Counted from the stretch's first letter, positions 1-8,545 are shown. The stretch: 37,903 nt of DNA from an uncultured Flavobacteriia bacterium (GCA_946482495.1 CAMLRV010000003.1:1-37903), one strand, 5' to 3'. The notes: generated by a model from the letters alone, not told the origin. A program made the numbers and translations.

Positions 1-50
1 TCGTCGGGCTCATAACCCGAAGGTCACAGGTTCGAGTCCTGTTCCCGCTA
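1..50 (+). tRNA. Initiator tRNA-fMet(CAT), 5' end cut by the window
   Basis: Only the 3' part is present. The anticodon stem pairs 4-8 with 16-20 around a seven-base loop with anticodon CAT at 11-13. The T arm is 26-30/38-42 with loop TTCGAGT. The 3' acceptor strand is 43-49, followed by discriminator A50. Three consecutive G:C pairs at the bottom of the anticodon stem (G6-G8 with C16-C18) are the hallmark of initiator rather than elongator tRNA-Met. CCA is not encoded. Confidence 0.93.
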
Positions 51-56
51 CTAAGT

Positions 57-85
57 AACCCTTTCAGAAATGAGAGGGTTTTTTT
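57..85 (+). terminator. Intrinsic terminator after the initiator tRNA
   Basis: A 9-bp stem (57-65 with 72-80, one G-T pair) encloses the six-base loop AGAAAT and runs into a T-tract ending at 85. It lies seven bases after the tRNA discriminator base, as expected for the tRNA transcript end. Confidence 0.85.
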
Positions 86-160
86 ATGTAAATAACTTGT
101 AATCAATTATTTAACAATAAATTAATCCATTTTTTTTAGGATTTTGAAAATAAAAAACAC

Positions 161-168
161 TACTTTTG
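161..168 (+). promoter_or_regulatory. Bacteroidetes -7 box for the KTSC gene
   Basis: TACTTTTG matches the Bacteroidetes -7 consensus TAnnTTTG exactly and lies 20 bases before the ATG at 189. A TTTTG at 142-146 is closer than the usual -33 spacing, so I do not assign a -33 element. Confidence 0.6.
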
Positions 169-188
169 CACCTTTATTTTGAAAAAAT

Positions 189-641
189 ATGAACACAAAG
201 AAAATTATTGAGTACAGAAAGTTACTTAACGTTACTAAAACTGCCACATTAAAAGAATTAAAAACGATTTACAGAAACAGCATGAAGGAAGATCATCCTG
301 ATACTATTGCTGATCCAGTGGAACGTTTAGCGGCTGAGGAAAGAAGTAAAAATATTATTGAAGCTTACCACTTTTTAGTAAGTATCGCTCCTGAAACTCA
401 AGAAAAAGTAAAAGACGCTTACATTGCTACTACTACAACTTCACACATTACAGATTTTTACATGGATCAAGGTGTGTTATATATTAGCTTTTTAGATGGA
501 AGTCAGTTCGAATATTTTGGTGTTCCAAGAAATACCTATATTAAAATGGTAAATGCTGATTCACCTGCACGTTTTGCACGTCGTCACATTTATAACGAAT
601 TCTTATACCGTAGTGCTAACAAATTAGTTGCTGCAGAATAA
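189..641 (+). CDS. KTSC domain protein with DnaJ-like N-terminus
   Basis: This 150-residue soluble protein has two parts. Residues 5-65 resemble a J domain: a helical segment, then the HPD triad at 36-38 (context KEDHPDT), which in DnaJ proteins stimulates the Hsp70 ATPase. Residues about 85-145 resemble the KTSC domain, a small fold related to a C-terminal region of some lysyl-tRNA synthetases, with FLDGSQFEYFGVP and the conserved region around FARRHIYNEF. No signal peptide or membrane segment is visible. The ATG at 189 sits correctly behind a -7 box. The gene is monocistronic, between the initiator tRNA terminator and its own terminator at 665. A role as a chaperone partner is inference. 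The KTSC domain has no firmly established function that I know of. Confidence 0.85.
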   Translation: MNTKKIIEYRKLLNVTKTATLKELKTIYRNSMKEDHPDTIADPVERLAAEERSKNIIEAYHFLVSIAPETQEKVKDAYIATTTTSHITDFYMDQGVLYISFLDGSQFEYFGVPRNTYIKMVNADSPARFARRHIYNEFLYRSANKLVAAE

Positions 642-664
642 TTTTATACTATAATACTATAAAT

Positions 665-693
665 AAGCCATTCTGAAATGAGTGGCTTTTTTT
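665..693 (+). terminator. Intrinsic terminator between the KTSC gene and era
   Basis: A 9-bp stem (665-673 with 680-688, one T-G pair) with loop TGAAAT is followed by a T run to 693. It resembles the hairpin after the tRNA. The era -7 box begins four bases later. Confidence 0.82.
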
Positions 694-696
694 ATT

Positions 697-704
697 TACC
701 TTTG
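697..704 (+). promoter_or_regulatory. -7 box for era
   Basis: TACCTTTG matches TAnnTTTG and lies 13 bases before the chosen era ATG at 718. It rules out the upstream GTG at 682 as start, because that codon is inside the preceding terminator and before this promoter. Confidence 0.6.
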
Positions 705-717
705 CAAAAAAATAAAT

Positions 718-1602
718 ATGTCACACAAAGCAGGTTTTGTTAATATTATAGGCAACCCAAACGTTGGAAAGTCAACCTTAATGAATGCCATGGTGGGCGA
801 GAAATTGTCTATTATTACGAGTAAGGCACAAACGACACGTCATAGAATTTTCGGAATTGTAAATGATGAAGAGTATCAGATTGTGTTTTCGGATACGCCC
901 GGAATTATTAAGCCAGCCTACGATTTACAAACCAGTATGATGGATTTTGTAAAAACAGCTTTTTCAGATGCTGATATATTAATTTACATGGTTGAAATAG
1001 GTGAGAAGGAATTAAAAGATGAAGAGTTTTTTAATAAAATTATTCATGCTAAGATTCCAGTTTTACTGTTGTTGAATAAAATCGACAAATCGAACCAAGA
1101 ATTATTGGAAGAACAAGTACAATTATGGAAAGACAAAGTGCCAAATGCAGAGATTTTTCCAATTTCGGCTTTAGAAAACTTTAATGTTCAAGAAGTGTTA
1201 AGTAGAATTGTTGAATTGTTACCCGTTTCACCACCATATTATCCTAAAGATGCTTTGACAGATAAACCAGAGCGTTTTTTTGTAAATGAGACCATTCGTG
1301 AGAAAATTTTATTGAACTACGACAAAGAAATTCCGTATGCAGTTGAGGTAGAAACCGAGGAATTTAAAGAAGAAGAAAATATTATCCGAATCAAATCGGT
1401 TATCATGGTGGAGCGTGATACACAAAAAGGAATTATCATCGGACATAAAGGTGCCGCTTTGAAAAAAGTAGGAATGCAAGCTCGTGCCGATTTAGAATTG
1501 TTTTTCGATAAGCAAATTCACATCGAAATTTTCGTAAAAGTGAATAAAGATTGGAGAAATAATGCGTTTCAGTTGCGCCGATTCGGATACAATCAAAAAT
1601 AA
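718..1602 (+). CDS. era: GTPase Era
   Basis: This 294-residue, essential, Ras-like GTPase binds the 3' end of 16S rRNA and helps 30S maturation. The G domain shows G1 GNPNVGKST (residues 12-20), G3 DTPG and G4 NKID. The C-terminal half carries the KH RNA-binding domain, with the typical VERDTQKGIIIGHKGAALKK stretch. The length is normal for Era. I chose ATG 718 (MSHKAGFVNI) because the longer reading frame from GTG 682 overlaps the upstream terminator and the -7 box at 697. The gene ends in a strong hairpin at 1611 and stands alone, not in an rnc-era operon as in enterobacteria. Confidence 0.97.
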   Translation: MSHKAGFVNIIGNPNVGKSTLMNAMVGEKLSIITSKAQTTRHRIFGIVNDEEYQIVFSDTPGIIKPAYDLQTSMMDFVKTAFSDADILIYMVEIGEKELKDEEFFNKIIHAKIPVLLLLNKIDKSNQELLEEQVQLWKDKVPNAEIFPISALENFNVQEVLSRIVELLPVSPPYYPKDALTDKPERFFVNETIREKILLNYDKEIPYAVEVETEEFKEEENIIRIKSVIMVERDTQKGIIIGHKGAALKKVGMQARADLELFFDKQIHIEIFVKVNKDWRNNAFQLRRFGYNQK

Positions 1603-1610
1603 CAATAAAA

Positions 1611-1644
1611 AAAAATAGCCTAGCAATTTTGTTAGGCTATTTTT
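1611..1644. terminator. Bidirectional terminator between era and hmuV
   Basis: A long stem (AAAAATAGCCTAGC with its complement, 1611-1624 with 1631-1644, one G-T pair) encloses loop AATTTT. It is flanked by A and T runs, so it can terminate era on the plus strand and the haem operon on the minus strand. Confidence 0.88.
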
Positions 1645-1646
1645 AT

Positions 1647-2420
1647 TTAAAAAGAAATAAATTTTTGGTTATCCATAGAGTAAATTTTCGGATTCATTTG
1701 ATAAGCATCATGAATATTTGCTTCGGTTAAAACATCATTTTTATTTCCAGAAGCAATAATTTCTCCTTTTTTCAATAGAATAATTTTATCTGCAAATTTC
1801 GCTGTCAAATTTAAATCGTGTAAAACTCCTATAATTACTATGTTTTTTTGTTTTGCAATTTCTTGAATTTTATACATAAAGTTATATTGGTAATTTACAT
1901 CAAGAAAGGTGAGCGGTTCATCAAGGATTAAATATCTCGTTTGATTTTCAATTGGATGCCAAATTTGAGTCATCACTCTAGCAAAATGAACTCTTTGTTT
2001 TTCTCCACCACTCAAAGAATAAAATTCTCTGTTTTCAAAACCTTCTAAATCAAAAAATGCCATAGCTTCTTCACAAATTGCTTCGTCTTTTTTAGAAGGG
2101 AAATTTGAAAAATGGGGATGTCTTCCCATCATTACGATTTCTTTTACTTTTAATGGGAAATTAACTTCCACGTTTTGAGAAAGTACAGCTCTTATTTTGG
2201 CTAATTCAGTTGTTTTTTTTAATGAAATATTGTTGTCATATTGAATCATTGATGCGTTGGGCAAATTCAATTCTCCACAAATTGCTTTTATGAATGTTGA
2301 TTTTCCTGCACCATTTGGTCCGATAATTAAATTGATTTTATTGGTTTCAAATTTCTCAGAAATGTTTGATAAAATTTGCTTTCCGTTAATTGAATACGAT
2401 AAATTGTTAACTGTTAACAT
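1647..2420 (-). CDS. hmuV: Haem ABC transporter ATP-binding protein HmuV
   Basis: This 257-residue cytoplasmic ATPase powers haem import through the HmuU permease. It shows Walker A GPNGAGKST (34-42), a Q-loop around LSQN, the signature LSGGEKQRV, Walker B LILDEP and the switch His in LHDLN. The stretch FPLKVKEIVMMGRHPH fits the FecE/HmuV branch of iron-complex ATPases. I start at MLTVNNLSYS. The open frame extends upstream to a TTG at 2477, but that overlaps the end of hmuU, and ATG 2420 gives the normal length with one base between the genes. It is the last gene of the operon and ends at the shared terminator at 1611-1644. The haem assignment rests on the neighbouring HmuT-like protein. Cobalamin or siderophore is less likely. 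Confidence 0.88.
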   Translation of the reverse strand: MLTVNNLSYSINGKQILSNISEKFETNKINLIIGPNGAGKSTFIKAICGELNLPNASMIQYDNNISLKKTTELAKIRAVLSQNVEVNFPLKVKEIVMMGRHPHFSNFPSKKDEAICEEAMAFFDLEGFENREFYSLSGGEKQRVHFARVMTQIWHPIENQTRYLILDEPLTFLDVNYQYNFMYKIQEIAKQKNIVIIGVLHDLNLTAKFADKIILLKKGEIIASGNKNDVLTEANIHDAYQMNPKIYSMDNQKFISF

Positions 2421-2421
2421 A

Positions 2422-3447
2422 TTAATAAAAGCTATTTTTTTTTCGAAGTAATAAAATGAAAATCGGAACACCAACAAACGAAGTCACAATCCCGATCGGT
2501 AATTCTGCTGGACTAATAATAATTCTTGCGATTAAATCAGACAAACATAATAAAATACCACCTAAAAGAGCTCCGTAAATTAACAGATATTTGTTATCTG
2601 AGCCAATTGTAATTCTTATCAAATGAGGAACAATTAATCCAACAAAACTAATAACTCCAACAAAGGATGTTGCAATAGAAACCATCAAAACATTTACTAA
2701 TAGTACTTTAATTTTTAATGTCTTAATATTTACACCTAAATATTTAGCTTCTTCATCACCGAGAATTAATGTGTTTAAGTTTTTGCTTAAAAAAACGGAT
2801 AAAATAGTTCCTAAAATTGTAGTTGTGCCTACAATATATACAGCATTCCAATTTGCTCCAGAAATAGTTCCTAAGTTCCAAAATGTAATAGAGCGTGCTT
2901 GAGGATCTCTTGCGATGTACGATAAAAATCCAATTCCACTTACAAACAATGCATTTGTAGCAACTCCAATTAGAAGTAAAACTACTATAGATTTGGATTG
3001 ACTAGATTTCGATAAAACAAACACTAAAAATGTTCCTAAAATACCACCTAAACAAGCCAATAACGGTAAGGAGAATTCGCTAATATTTATGGAATAGGTA
3101 TTTCCAAGAACTATAAAAAACGCCGCGCCAAATGCCGCTCCGCTTGAAGTTCCAATCATACCAGGTTCTACAATAGGATTTTTAAATAATGATTGTACTA
3201 AAATTCCGCCAATAGCTAAAGTGCTACCCACAAAAAAACTTAATAAAGTTCTTGGTAATCTAATATCAATAAAAATCCTTTCATTTAATGAGACAGATGG
3301 TTTGCTTTGGAATTCATTGGATAACGCATTAACTATTTCACTAAATGTAATTTTTACTGCTCCATAACAGGCTGAAAAAAATAGCACAAAGAGAAGTGAA
3401 ATTATTAGTAGAATGAAAATATATTGATGCTTAACGCTTTTGTACAT
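2422..3447 (-). CDS. hmuU: Haem ABC transporter permease HmuU (FecCD family)
   Basis: This 341-residue inner-membrane permease has about ten predicted transmembrane helices. FecCD features include the early RLPRTLLSFFVGSTLAIGG segment and LIVPHLIR, the coupling region that contacts the ATPase. The C-terminal LPIGIVTSFVGVPIFILLL is also classic for this family. It is packed between hmuT (one base upstream) and hmuV (one base downstream), so the three genes are surely co-transcribed. The substrate is inferred from hmuT. The family also carries cobalamin and siderophore permeases. Confidence 0.9.
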   Translation of the reverse strand: MYKSVKHQYIFILLIISLLFVLFFSACYGAVKITFSEIVNALSNEFQSKPSVSLNERIFIDIRLPRTLLSFFVGSTLAIGGILVQSLFKNPIVEPGMIGTSSGAAFGAAFFIVLGNTYSINISEFSLPLLACLGGILGTFLVFVLSKSSQSKSIVVLLLIGVATNALFVSGIGFLSYIARDPQARSITFWNLGTISGANWNAVYIVGTTTILGTILSVFLSKNLNTLILGDEEAKYLGVNIKTLKIKVLLVNVLMVSIATSFVGVISFVGLIVPHLIRITIGSDNKYLLIYGALLGGILLCLSDLIARIIISPAELPIGIVTSFVGVPIFILLLRKKNSFY

Positions 3448-3448
3448 T

Positions 3449-4315
3449 TTATTTGTGAATTAAATTTTGAATTAATTGTACATTTTTACCTGTTCTTGGT
3501 CCTAAGTACACTAGATCATGTTCTTCAATTCTAAATATTTTTTTATTTTTAAAAGCTCTTGTTGTAGCCACTCCAGGAAGTTCTCCAATTTTGCTAAAAT
3601 CACCACCTAATTTGTCATAACCAAAATCCGTTAGTAAAATAACATCTGGATCTGCTGAAGCAACTAATTCAGGCGACAAATGTTTCATTCCTTTTCTGTC
3701 CTTTATAGCAAGTTCTCCGCCAGCCCATTCTATCATTTTACCACCAACACTAGTGCTTGTCATAACTAAATACACGTTAGAAGCTTGTCCATAATGAATA
3801 ACCAATACTTTAGGTTTAGTTTTATATTTTTGACCTAATTCTAAAGCTGTTTTCATGTCTTTAGCTAAATTATCACATAATGTTTGGGCTTCTTTTTCTT
3901 TGTGAAAATAGCTTCCCATTTCTTTTATTAAAGAATCTGCACCAGTAATTGATTTAGAATATTCACCAAATCTTTTCATTGGAATTTTTAATTTCTTTAA
4001 TTGATTTACCACATGATCAGGTCCAATATTATTATCTTCTAATATTAATGTTGGTTTATTTGCTAAAATGGCTTCAGCGCTTAACGCTCTATGATATCCT
4101 ACGGTTGGGAGTTTTTTTAAATCTGCTGGGAATGTGCTTGAAACATCAACAGCCACAATATTTTGTTGAGCTCCTAAAGCGTAAATGATCTCATTATATT
4201 GTTTAGAAACTGAAACAATTCTAGTTTCTTGTTCTGTATTTTTATCTTCATTAGAAAAACGATTACAACTAACAAAGCTTATTATAAACAGGAAATAGCT
4301 TATTTTTTTCATCAT
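3449..4315 (-). CDS. hmuT: Haem-binding lipoprotein HmuT, periplasmic binding protein
   Basis: This is a class III periplasmic binding protein of about 288 residues that delivers haem to HmuUV. The N-terminus has a lysine-rich start, a hydrophobic stretch and lipobox FVSC, so it should be lipid-anchored. HmuT-like features are RIVSVSKQYNEIIYALGA, the VGYHRALSAEAILANKPTL segment and the late LGPRTG. These resemble known haem-binding HmuT/ShuT proteins more than cobalamin BtuF. I start at the first of two adjacent ATGs (4315, MMKK; 4312 is equally possible). The open frame continues to 4348, but that extension is the terminator-like hairpin at 4331-4354 and is not coding. The stop lies one base before the hmuU start. 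Confidence 0.87.
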   Translation of the reverse strand: MMKKISYFLFIISFVSCNRFSNEDKNTEQETRIVSVSKQYNEIIYALGAQQNIVAVDVSSTFPADLKKLPTVGYHRALSAEAILANKPTLILEDNNIGPDHVVNQLKKLKIPMKRFGEYSKSITGADSLIKEMGSYFHKEKEAQTLCDNLAKDMKTALELGQKYKTKPKVLVIHYGQASNVYLVMTSTSVGGKMIEWAGGELAIKDRKGMKHLSPELVASADPDVILLTDFGYDKLGGDFSKIGELPGVATTRAFKNKKIFRIEEHDLVYLGPRTGKNVQLIQNLIHK

Positions 4316-4330
4316 TAAAGAGTTATAAAA

Positions 4331-4354
4331 AGAGCGATGCTTACACATCGCTCT
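4331..4354 (-). terminator. Hairpin with T-tract between receptor gene and hmuT
   Basis: A perfect 9-bp GC-rich stem, AGAGCGATG at 4331-4339 with CATCGCTCT at 4346-4354, encloses a six-base loop. On the minus strand it is followed by TTTT, so it has the form of an intrinsic terminator. It sits between the receptor stop (4362) and the hmuT start, inside the presumed operon, so partial read-through is the likely mode. Confidence 0.72.
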
Positions 4355-4361
4355 AATCTAA

Positions 4362-6542
4362 TTAAAATGTATATTTAATATTTAAACCTCCGAAGAATGT
4401 AGCATTAATTGGAGCTGGTAAAAATGCATCTGGTAATTGGTTAACAAATACCATTTGGTAGTATTGTGAATTTGTAATGTTATTAACTCCCATACTCGCA
4501 TCTAATGTTAAATGGTTAATAATTGTTTTTTGGAATCCAATTTTTGCATTTAACAAATTAAAACTATTAGTTTCATTATAAACTTTTTCAGTTGCTGCAG
4601 CACTTTCAGGAACATAGCTGTAAAACATTGCATCTCTGTATGAATAAGTTACATTTCCGTAGAAGCCGTGTTTAATAGTGAAATCAAAACCAGAATTAAA
4701 TACAACTGGTGGTGTTCCTGCTACTTTTTCTCCAGAAAAATCGAAAGATCTGTTATATGTTCTTTGAAAAACAAAATTTTTGTAAGTGTAATCAGCATAT
4801 GTCATATTAACAAAAGGAGTAAAGCTTTTCAAAATAGCATTTTCCGATTGATAAGCGCTGTATTTTAATGAAACTTCAACACCTTTATGTTCTTGTTCAC
4901 CACCATTAGTAACATAAGAATATAAAGTTGCCGTATTACCTGCATTCGGAACGGCAATTGCAGTCATTTTATCTTTGTAGTTAGTTTGGAATACAGCTAT
5001 TTCGTAGTTTAACTTATTGTTTAATAAATTTCCTTTTGTACCAATTTCAAACTGATTAGCCATCTCAGCTTTTAAGTTGTTATTTACTTCTCCTGTGAAA
5101 GGAATGAAGAAATATGAACTAACTGGAGCTTTGTATCCTTTAGAGTAAGATGCGTAAACAGAGATATTATTATTGAAAACTTTGTTAATCGCAAATTTAG
5201 GAGATATCATATCATTATATGAGTTTTGATATTTTTTTGAATTTGTTCTGTCGCTTAAATCAATTCCCATATAGCTACTTCCAACTCCAGCAGTTACAGA
5301 AAAATTATATGGCATTGCTAATGTCCATTCTGTAAAGATTGAATTGGTTTTAGAAATAGTATTCTGATTACTTCTTAATGTTCCAAGAATGTTGTATCCT
5401 GCTGGATCGGCTGGATTTACTACCATTGCATAAGCAATTGTTTGTGCATTTTGTTGTTGTAATTCAATTCCAGAAATACTTGACAATTTGAAAGTTTCAG
5501 ATAAATCGAAGTTCAAGTTAAAAGCTGAACGTAAACCATAATTTAATGCAGATTTATCTGTCCAACCACCTGCAGAACTCACGTTGCTACTTAAGCCTGT
5601 TCCGAAAAATGATGTAGAATTACTAACGTTTTTAGAAATTTGATACTCATTATTAACTCCTCCTCTAAAACTAATCACATTAGAATGAGCGTCATTTTTA
5701 ATGTAAGCAGGGTTACCTGAATAATCGAAATTGTTGTATTGGTTTACTGTTAATTCACCATTACGTTGGTCATAACTGTTGCTATATCCTAAATAAGCAT
5801 TGATTTTTTGTTTTTCACTAATTTTAGTTTCAGCTACTAAGTTTAAAAAATCTTTTTTCGACTCGGTATGATCCATAAATCCATCAAAAGATTGGTTTCC
5901 ATAATTAACTAAAAGTGAACCATTTGTTCCTCCAATTTGAAGTTGAGTTGTAGTTCTTTTTAAACCATAACTTCCAAATAAAGTATTATGTGATAATGAA
6001 GTTTTACCTGCTTCAGGTTTTACAGTTTTTAAATTAACCACACCAGCAATAGCTAAACCATATAAAGTTCCAGCAGGACCTTTTAATATTTCAACATTAC
6101 CAATTGACGAGAAATCTAAATCGTCCATTAAAGTAATGCCTTCCGCATCAGTTACTGGAATATTGTTTAAGTAAACTTTTGATCCTTGAGTGTCAAAATT
6201 ACTATTTGCTCCATTAGTTCCTCTTACTCCATTTCCATATCCTCTAATGTTGAATTGTTGACCTGCAGATGTTGTTCTTCTTTCCATAAACACTCCTGTT
6301 ACATTTGTGTTTATAGCATCATCTAAAAATAAACCATTTCCTCTTTTTAATTCTGTTTCTTTTAGAATACTAATTGATTCAGGTTGATTTAATAAGTTTT
6401 TATTTTTTGTAGAAGTTGCAGTAATAATTACTTCTTCTATGGGATTGACTTTTACTATACTGTCCTTTTTTTGTTCTTGTCCAAATGAAGCACAAGATAT
6501 CGCAACTACAAAAATTGTAATTGACTTTTTAAATAAATTCAT
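4362..6542 (-). CDS. TonB-dependent outer-membrane receptor, probably for haem
   Basis: This 726-residue outer-membrane receptor brings its ligand across the outer membrane using TonB energy. It has a signal peptide (cut near ASFG/QEQ), a TonB-box-like IEEVIITATS and a plug domain (about residues 45-165) with FNIRGYGNG and EILKGPAGTLYG. A 22-strand barrel follows, ending in an aromatic residue (IKYTF). The haem-receptor FRAP and NPNL motifs appear as degenerate forms: KGYKAP and NNNLKAE. It has no N-terminal carboxypeptidase-like domain, so it is a plain import receptor and not a SusC-type one. It lies directly before hmuTUV and 66 bases after the small membrane protein gene. The exact ligand is inferred from these neighbours. 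Confidence 0.88.
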   Translation of the reverse strand: MNLFKKSITIFVVAISCASFGQEQKKDSIVKVNPIEEVIITATSTKNKNLLNQPESISILKETELKRGNGLFLDDAINTNVTGVFMERRTTSAGQQFNIRGYGNGVRGTNGANSNFDTQGSKVYLNNIPVTDAEGITLMDDLDFSSIGNVEILKGPAGTLYGLAIAGVVNLKTVKPEAGKTSLSHNTLFGSYGLKRTTTQLQIGGTNGSLLVNYGNQSFDGFMDHTESKKDFLNLVAETKISEKQKINAYLGYSNSYDQRNGELTVNQYNNFDYSGNPAYIKNDAHSNVISFRGGVNNEYQISKNVSNSTSFFGTGLSSNVSSAGGWTDKSALNYGLRSAFNLNFDLSETFKLSSISGIELQQQNAQTIAYAMVVNPADPAGYNILGTLRSNQNTISKTNSIFTEWTLAMPYNFSVTAGVGSSYMGIDLSDRTNSKKYQNSYNDMISPKFAINKVFNNNISVYASYSKGYKAPVSSYFFIPFTGEVNNNLKAEMANQFEIGTKGNLLNNKLNYEIAVFQTNYKDKMTAIAVPNAGNTATLYSYVTNGGEQEHKGVEVSLKYSAYQSENAILKSFTPFVNMTYADYTYKNFVFQRTYNRSFDFSGEKVAGTPPVVFNSGFDFTIKHGFYGNVTYSYRDAMFYSYVPESAAATEKVYNETNSFNLLNAKIGFQKTIINHLTLDASMGVNNITNSQYYQMVFVNQLPDAFLPAPINATFFGGLNIKYTF

Positions 6543-6608
6543 TTTATTTGATTTAAATTTTAAAAAATAATTTGAAGCATTTGGCTTCTTAACTTTATTG
6601 TGTAAAAT

Positions 6609-7136
6609 TTAAATAAATTCGGGGGGAGGTATTGGAATTTTCTTAGAAATTAATTGGATTTTTTTTAAATTATATTTCACATGAATTTTACGGTTGTAAT
6701 AAATTATGTTAGAAATAGTAATTTTCGAATTAGCAGAAAAATAATTGTAAAATTTACTTTTGTGTAATGTTTTATTCTTGTTTGAACTGTTTTTTTTGCT
6801 GTGATTTTTAAATTTTGAATCAAATAATTTTTCATCATCATCACTAATTACTTTCAGTTCAACTATTTCACCAGTAATTTTCTTTTCAAAGATGTCATAA
6901 AGTTTATTTTTGATTTTGATTTCATGATCGTCTAATAAATTATTTTCATAATCTGTAATTGACAAAGTAATAGTTTGTAAAAATGAACTTTCTAATTTTG
7001 AAATTATTTTTTCTTTAAAATGCTTATGTTGAGAATTGAAAAAATAATATATTCCCATTGATTGAAAACATAGTAGTACTACTAATATAGAAATAAATAT
7101 TTTTTTCAACTTAAAATGGGGTTTTAATTTGGGCAT
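6609..7136 (-). CDS. Small membrane-anchored protein at head of the haem operon
   Basis: I do not recognise a family for this 175-residue protein. Residues 1-14 are basic, 15-32 form one hydrophobic helix (ISILVVLLCFQSMGIYYFF), and the rest is very Lys/Asn/Ser-rich and should lie on the periplasmic side. It contains alternating charged beta-like stretches (ITGEIVELKVISDDDEKLF, ISNIIYYNRKIHVKY) and ends in PPPEFI. There are no cysteines in the soluble part and no lipobox. The gene is first in a same-strand series with the TonB receptor and hmuTUV, separated from the receptor by 66 bases without a clear terminator. A role in haem or iron uptake is inference from position only. Its composition is more lysine- and asparagine-rich than that of its neighbours. 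Confidence 0.7.
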   Translation of the reverse strand: MPKLKPHFKLKKIFISILVVLLCFQSMGIYYFFNSQHKHFKEKIISKLESSFLQTITLSITDYENNLLDDHEIKIKNKLYDIFEKKITGEIVELKVISDDDEKLFDSKFKNHSKKNSSNKNKTLHKSKFYNYFSANSKITISNIIYYNRKIHVKYNLKKIQLISKKIPIPPPEFI

Positions 7137-7137
7137 C

Positions 7138-7145
7138 CAAATGTA
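7138..7145 (-). promoter_or_regulatory. Possible -7 box at the head of the haem operon
   Basis: On the minus strand TACATTTG matches TAnnTTTG but ends only one base before the ATG at 7136. If used, the transcript would be leaderless or start within the first codons. No convincing -33 element is visible, so this is tentative. Confidence 0.35.
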
Positions 7146-7205
7146 TGAAAATATTTTTTATTAATAAAAAAACCAATTAATACACTGATTCACATCTTAA
7201 ATAAT

Positions 7206-7213
7206 TAACTTTG
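7206..7213 (+). promoter_or_regulatory. -7 box for der
   Basis: TAACTTTG matches TAnnTTTG and lies 21 bases before the der ATG at 7235. It excludes the TTG at 7211 as start, since that codon overlaps the box. Confidence 0.62.
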
Positions 7214-7234
7214 CCCATTCAAAATTTAAGAATA

Positions 7235-8545
7235 ATGAACAATATTGTAGCCATTGTAGGAAGACCAAATGTAGGAAAGTCTACTTTTTTTAACCGTTTA
7301 ATTCAACGTAGAGATGCGATTGTAGACTCTGTAAGCGGAGTTACACGTGATAGAAACTATGGGAAAAGTGAGTGGAATGGAAAAGAATTTTCTGTAATTG
7401 ATACAGGTGGATACATTAAAGGTTCTGATGATATTTTTGAAGGAGAAATTCGTAAGCAAGTAGAATTAGCCATTGACGAGTGTGATGCCATTATTTTTAT
7501 GGTTGATGTGGAAGAAGGAATTACGCCAATGGATGAGGAAGTTGCCAAATTATTACGTAAGGTAACCAAACCAGTTTTATTAGCGGTAAATAAAGTAGAT
7601 AATTCGAAGCGTGTTACAGATGCGTTAGAGTTTTATAATTTAGGTTTAGGCGAATATTTCACAATCGGTGCCATGAACGGAAGTGGAACAGGTGAATTAT
7701 TGGATGAATTAGTAAAAGTTTTACCTGAATTACCAGAAGTCGCAGAAGAAGAAAATCCTTTACCACGTTTTGCAGTTGTGGGTAGACCAAATGCTGGAAA
7801 ATCCTCAATTATTAATGCTTTAATTGGTGAAGATAGATTTGTGGTGACTGATATTGCTGGAACTACACGTGATGCTATTGATACCACTTATAACCGTTTT
7901 GGTTTCGAATTTAATTTGGTGGATACTGCCGGAATTAGAAGAAAAGCTAAAGTTAAAGAAGATTTAGAATTTTATTCGGTAATGCGTTCGGTTCGTGCGA
8001 TTGAACATGCTGATGTTTGTATTTTGGTTATTGATGCTACTCGTGGTTTTGAAGGTCAAGATCAAAGTATTTTTTGGTTAGCCGAGAAAAACAGAAAAGG
8101 AATTGTAATTTTAGTGAACAAATGGGACTTGATTGAAAAAGACACCATGACGGCTAGAGATTACGAACAAAAAATTCGTGAGCAAATTAAACCATTTACT
8201 GACGTGCCAATTTTATTCGTTTCGGCTTTAGAAAAACAACGTTTATTAAAAGGTTTAGAAGCAGCTGTAGAAGTTTTCGAAAATAGAAAACAGAAAATTC
8301 AAACGTCTAAGTTCAACGATTTGATGTTGCCAATTATTGAAGCATATCCGCCACCAGCATTAAAAGGAAAATATGTAAAAATTAAATATTGTATGCAGTT
8401 GCCAACTCCGGTTCCGCAATTTGTATTTTTCGCGAATTTGCCTCAATATGTAAAAGACCCGTACAAGCGTTTTATTGAAAATAAATTACGTGAGAATTTC
8501 AATTTTAGTGGTGTACCAATTGATATTTACTTCAGACAGAAATAA
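7235..8545 (+). CDS. der: GTPase Der (EngA)
   Basis: This 436-residue, essential, double-GTPase protein acts in 50S ribosome assembly. The first G domain has GRPNVGKST (residues 9-17), DTGG and NKVD. The second has [16 protein letters not shown] and NKWD. A C-terminal KH-like domain follows, ending near [10 protein letters not shown]. The tandem G-domain layout is unique to Der. The start is ATG 7235 (MNNIVAIVG), 21 bases behind a -7 box. Reading from TTG 7211 would add eight residues not found in the family. The gene is monocistronic with a strong terminator at 8557. It is divergent from the haem operon. Confidence 0.97.
   Translation: MNNIVAIVGRPNVGKSTFFNRLIQRRDAIVDSVSGVTRDRNYGKSEWNGKEFSVIDTGGYIKGSDDIFEGEIRKQVELAIDECDAIIFMVDVEEGITPMDEEVAKLLRKVTKPVLLAVNKVDNSKRVTDALEFYNLGLGEYFTIGAMNGSGTGELLDELVKVLPELPEVAEEENPLPRFAVVGRPNAGKSSIINALIGEDRFVVTDIAGTTRDAIDTTYNRFGFEFNLVDTAGIRRKAKVKEDLEFYSVMRSVRAIEHADVCILVIDATRGFEGQDQSIFWLAEKNRKGIVILVNKWDLIEKDTMTARDYEQKIREQIKPFTDVPILFVSALEKQRLLKGLEAAVEVFENRKQKIQTSKFNDLMLPIIEAYPPPALKGKYVKIKYCMQLPTPVPQFVFFANLPQYVKDPYKRFIENKLRENFNFSGVPIDIYFRQK

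Noticed and set aside
4316..4348. N-terminal extension of hmuT (MCKHRSFYNSL)
   Set aside because: It is encoded by the hairpin arm and would place an odd polar stretch before a normal lipoprotein signal.
6560..6600. Hairpin GAAGC/GCTTC between the small membrane protein gene and the receptor gene as terminator
   Set aside because: The stem has only five pairs and no direct T-tract on the coding strand, so I regard the genes as one operon.
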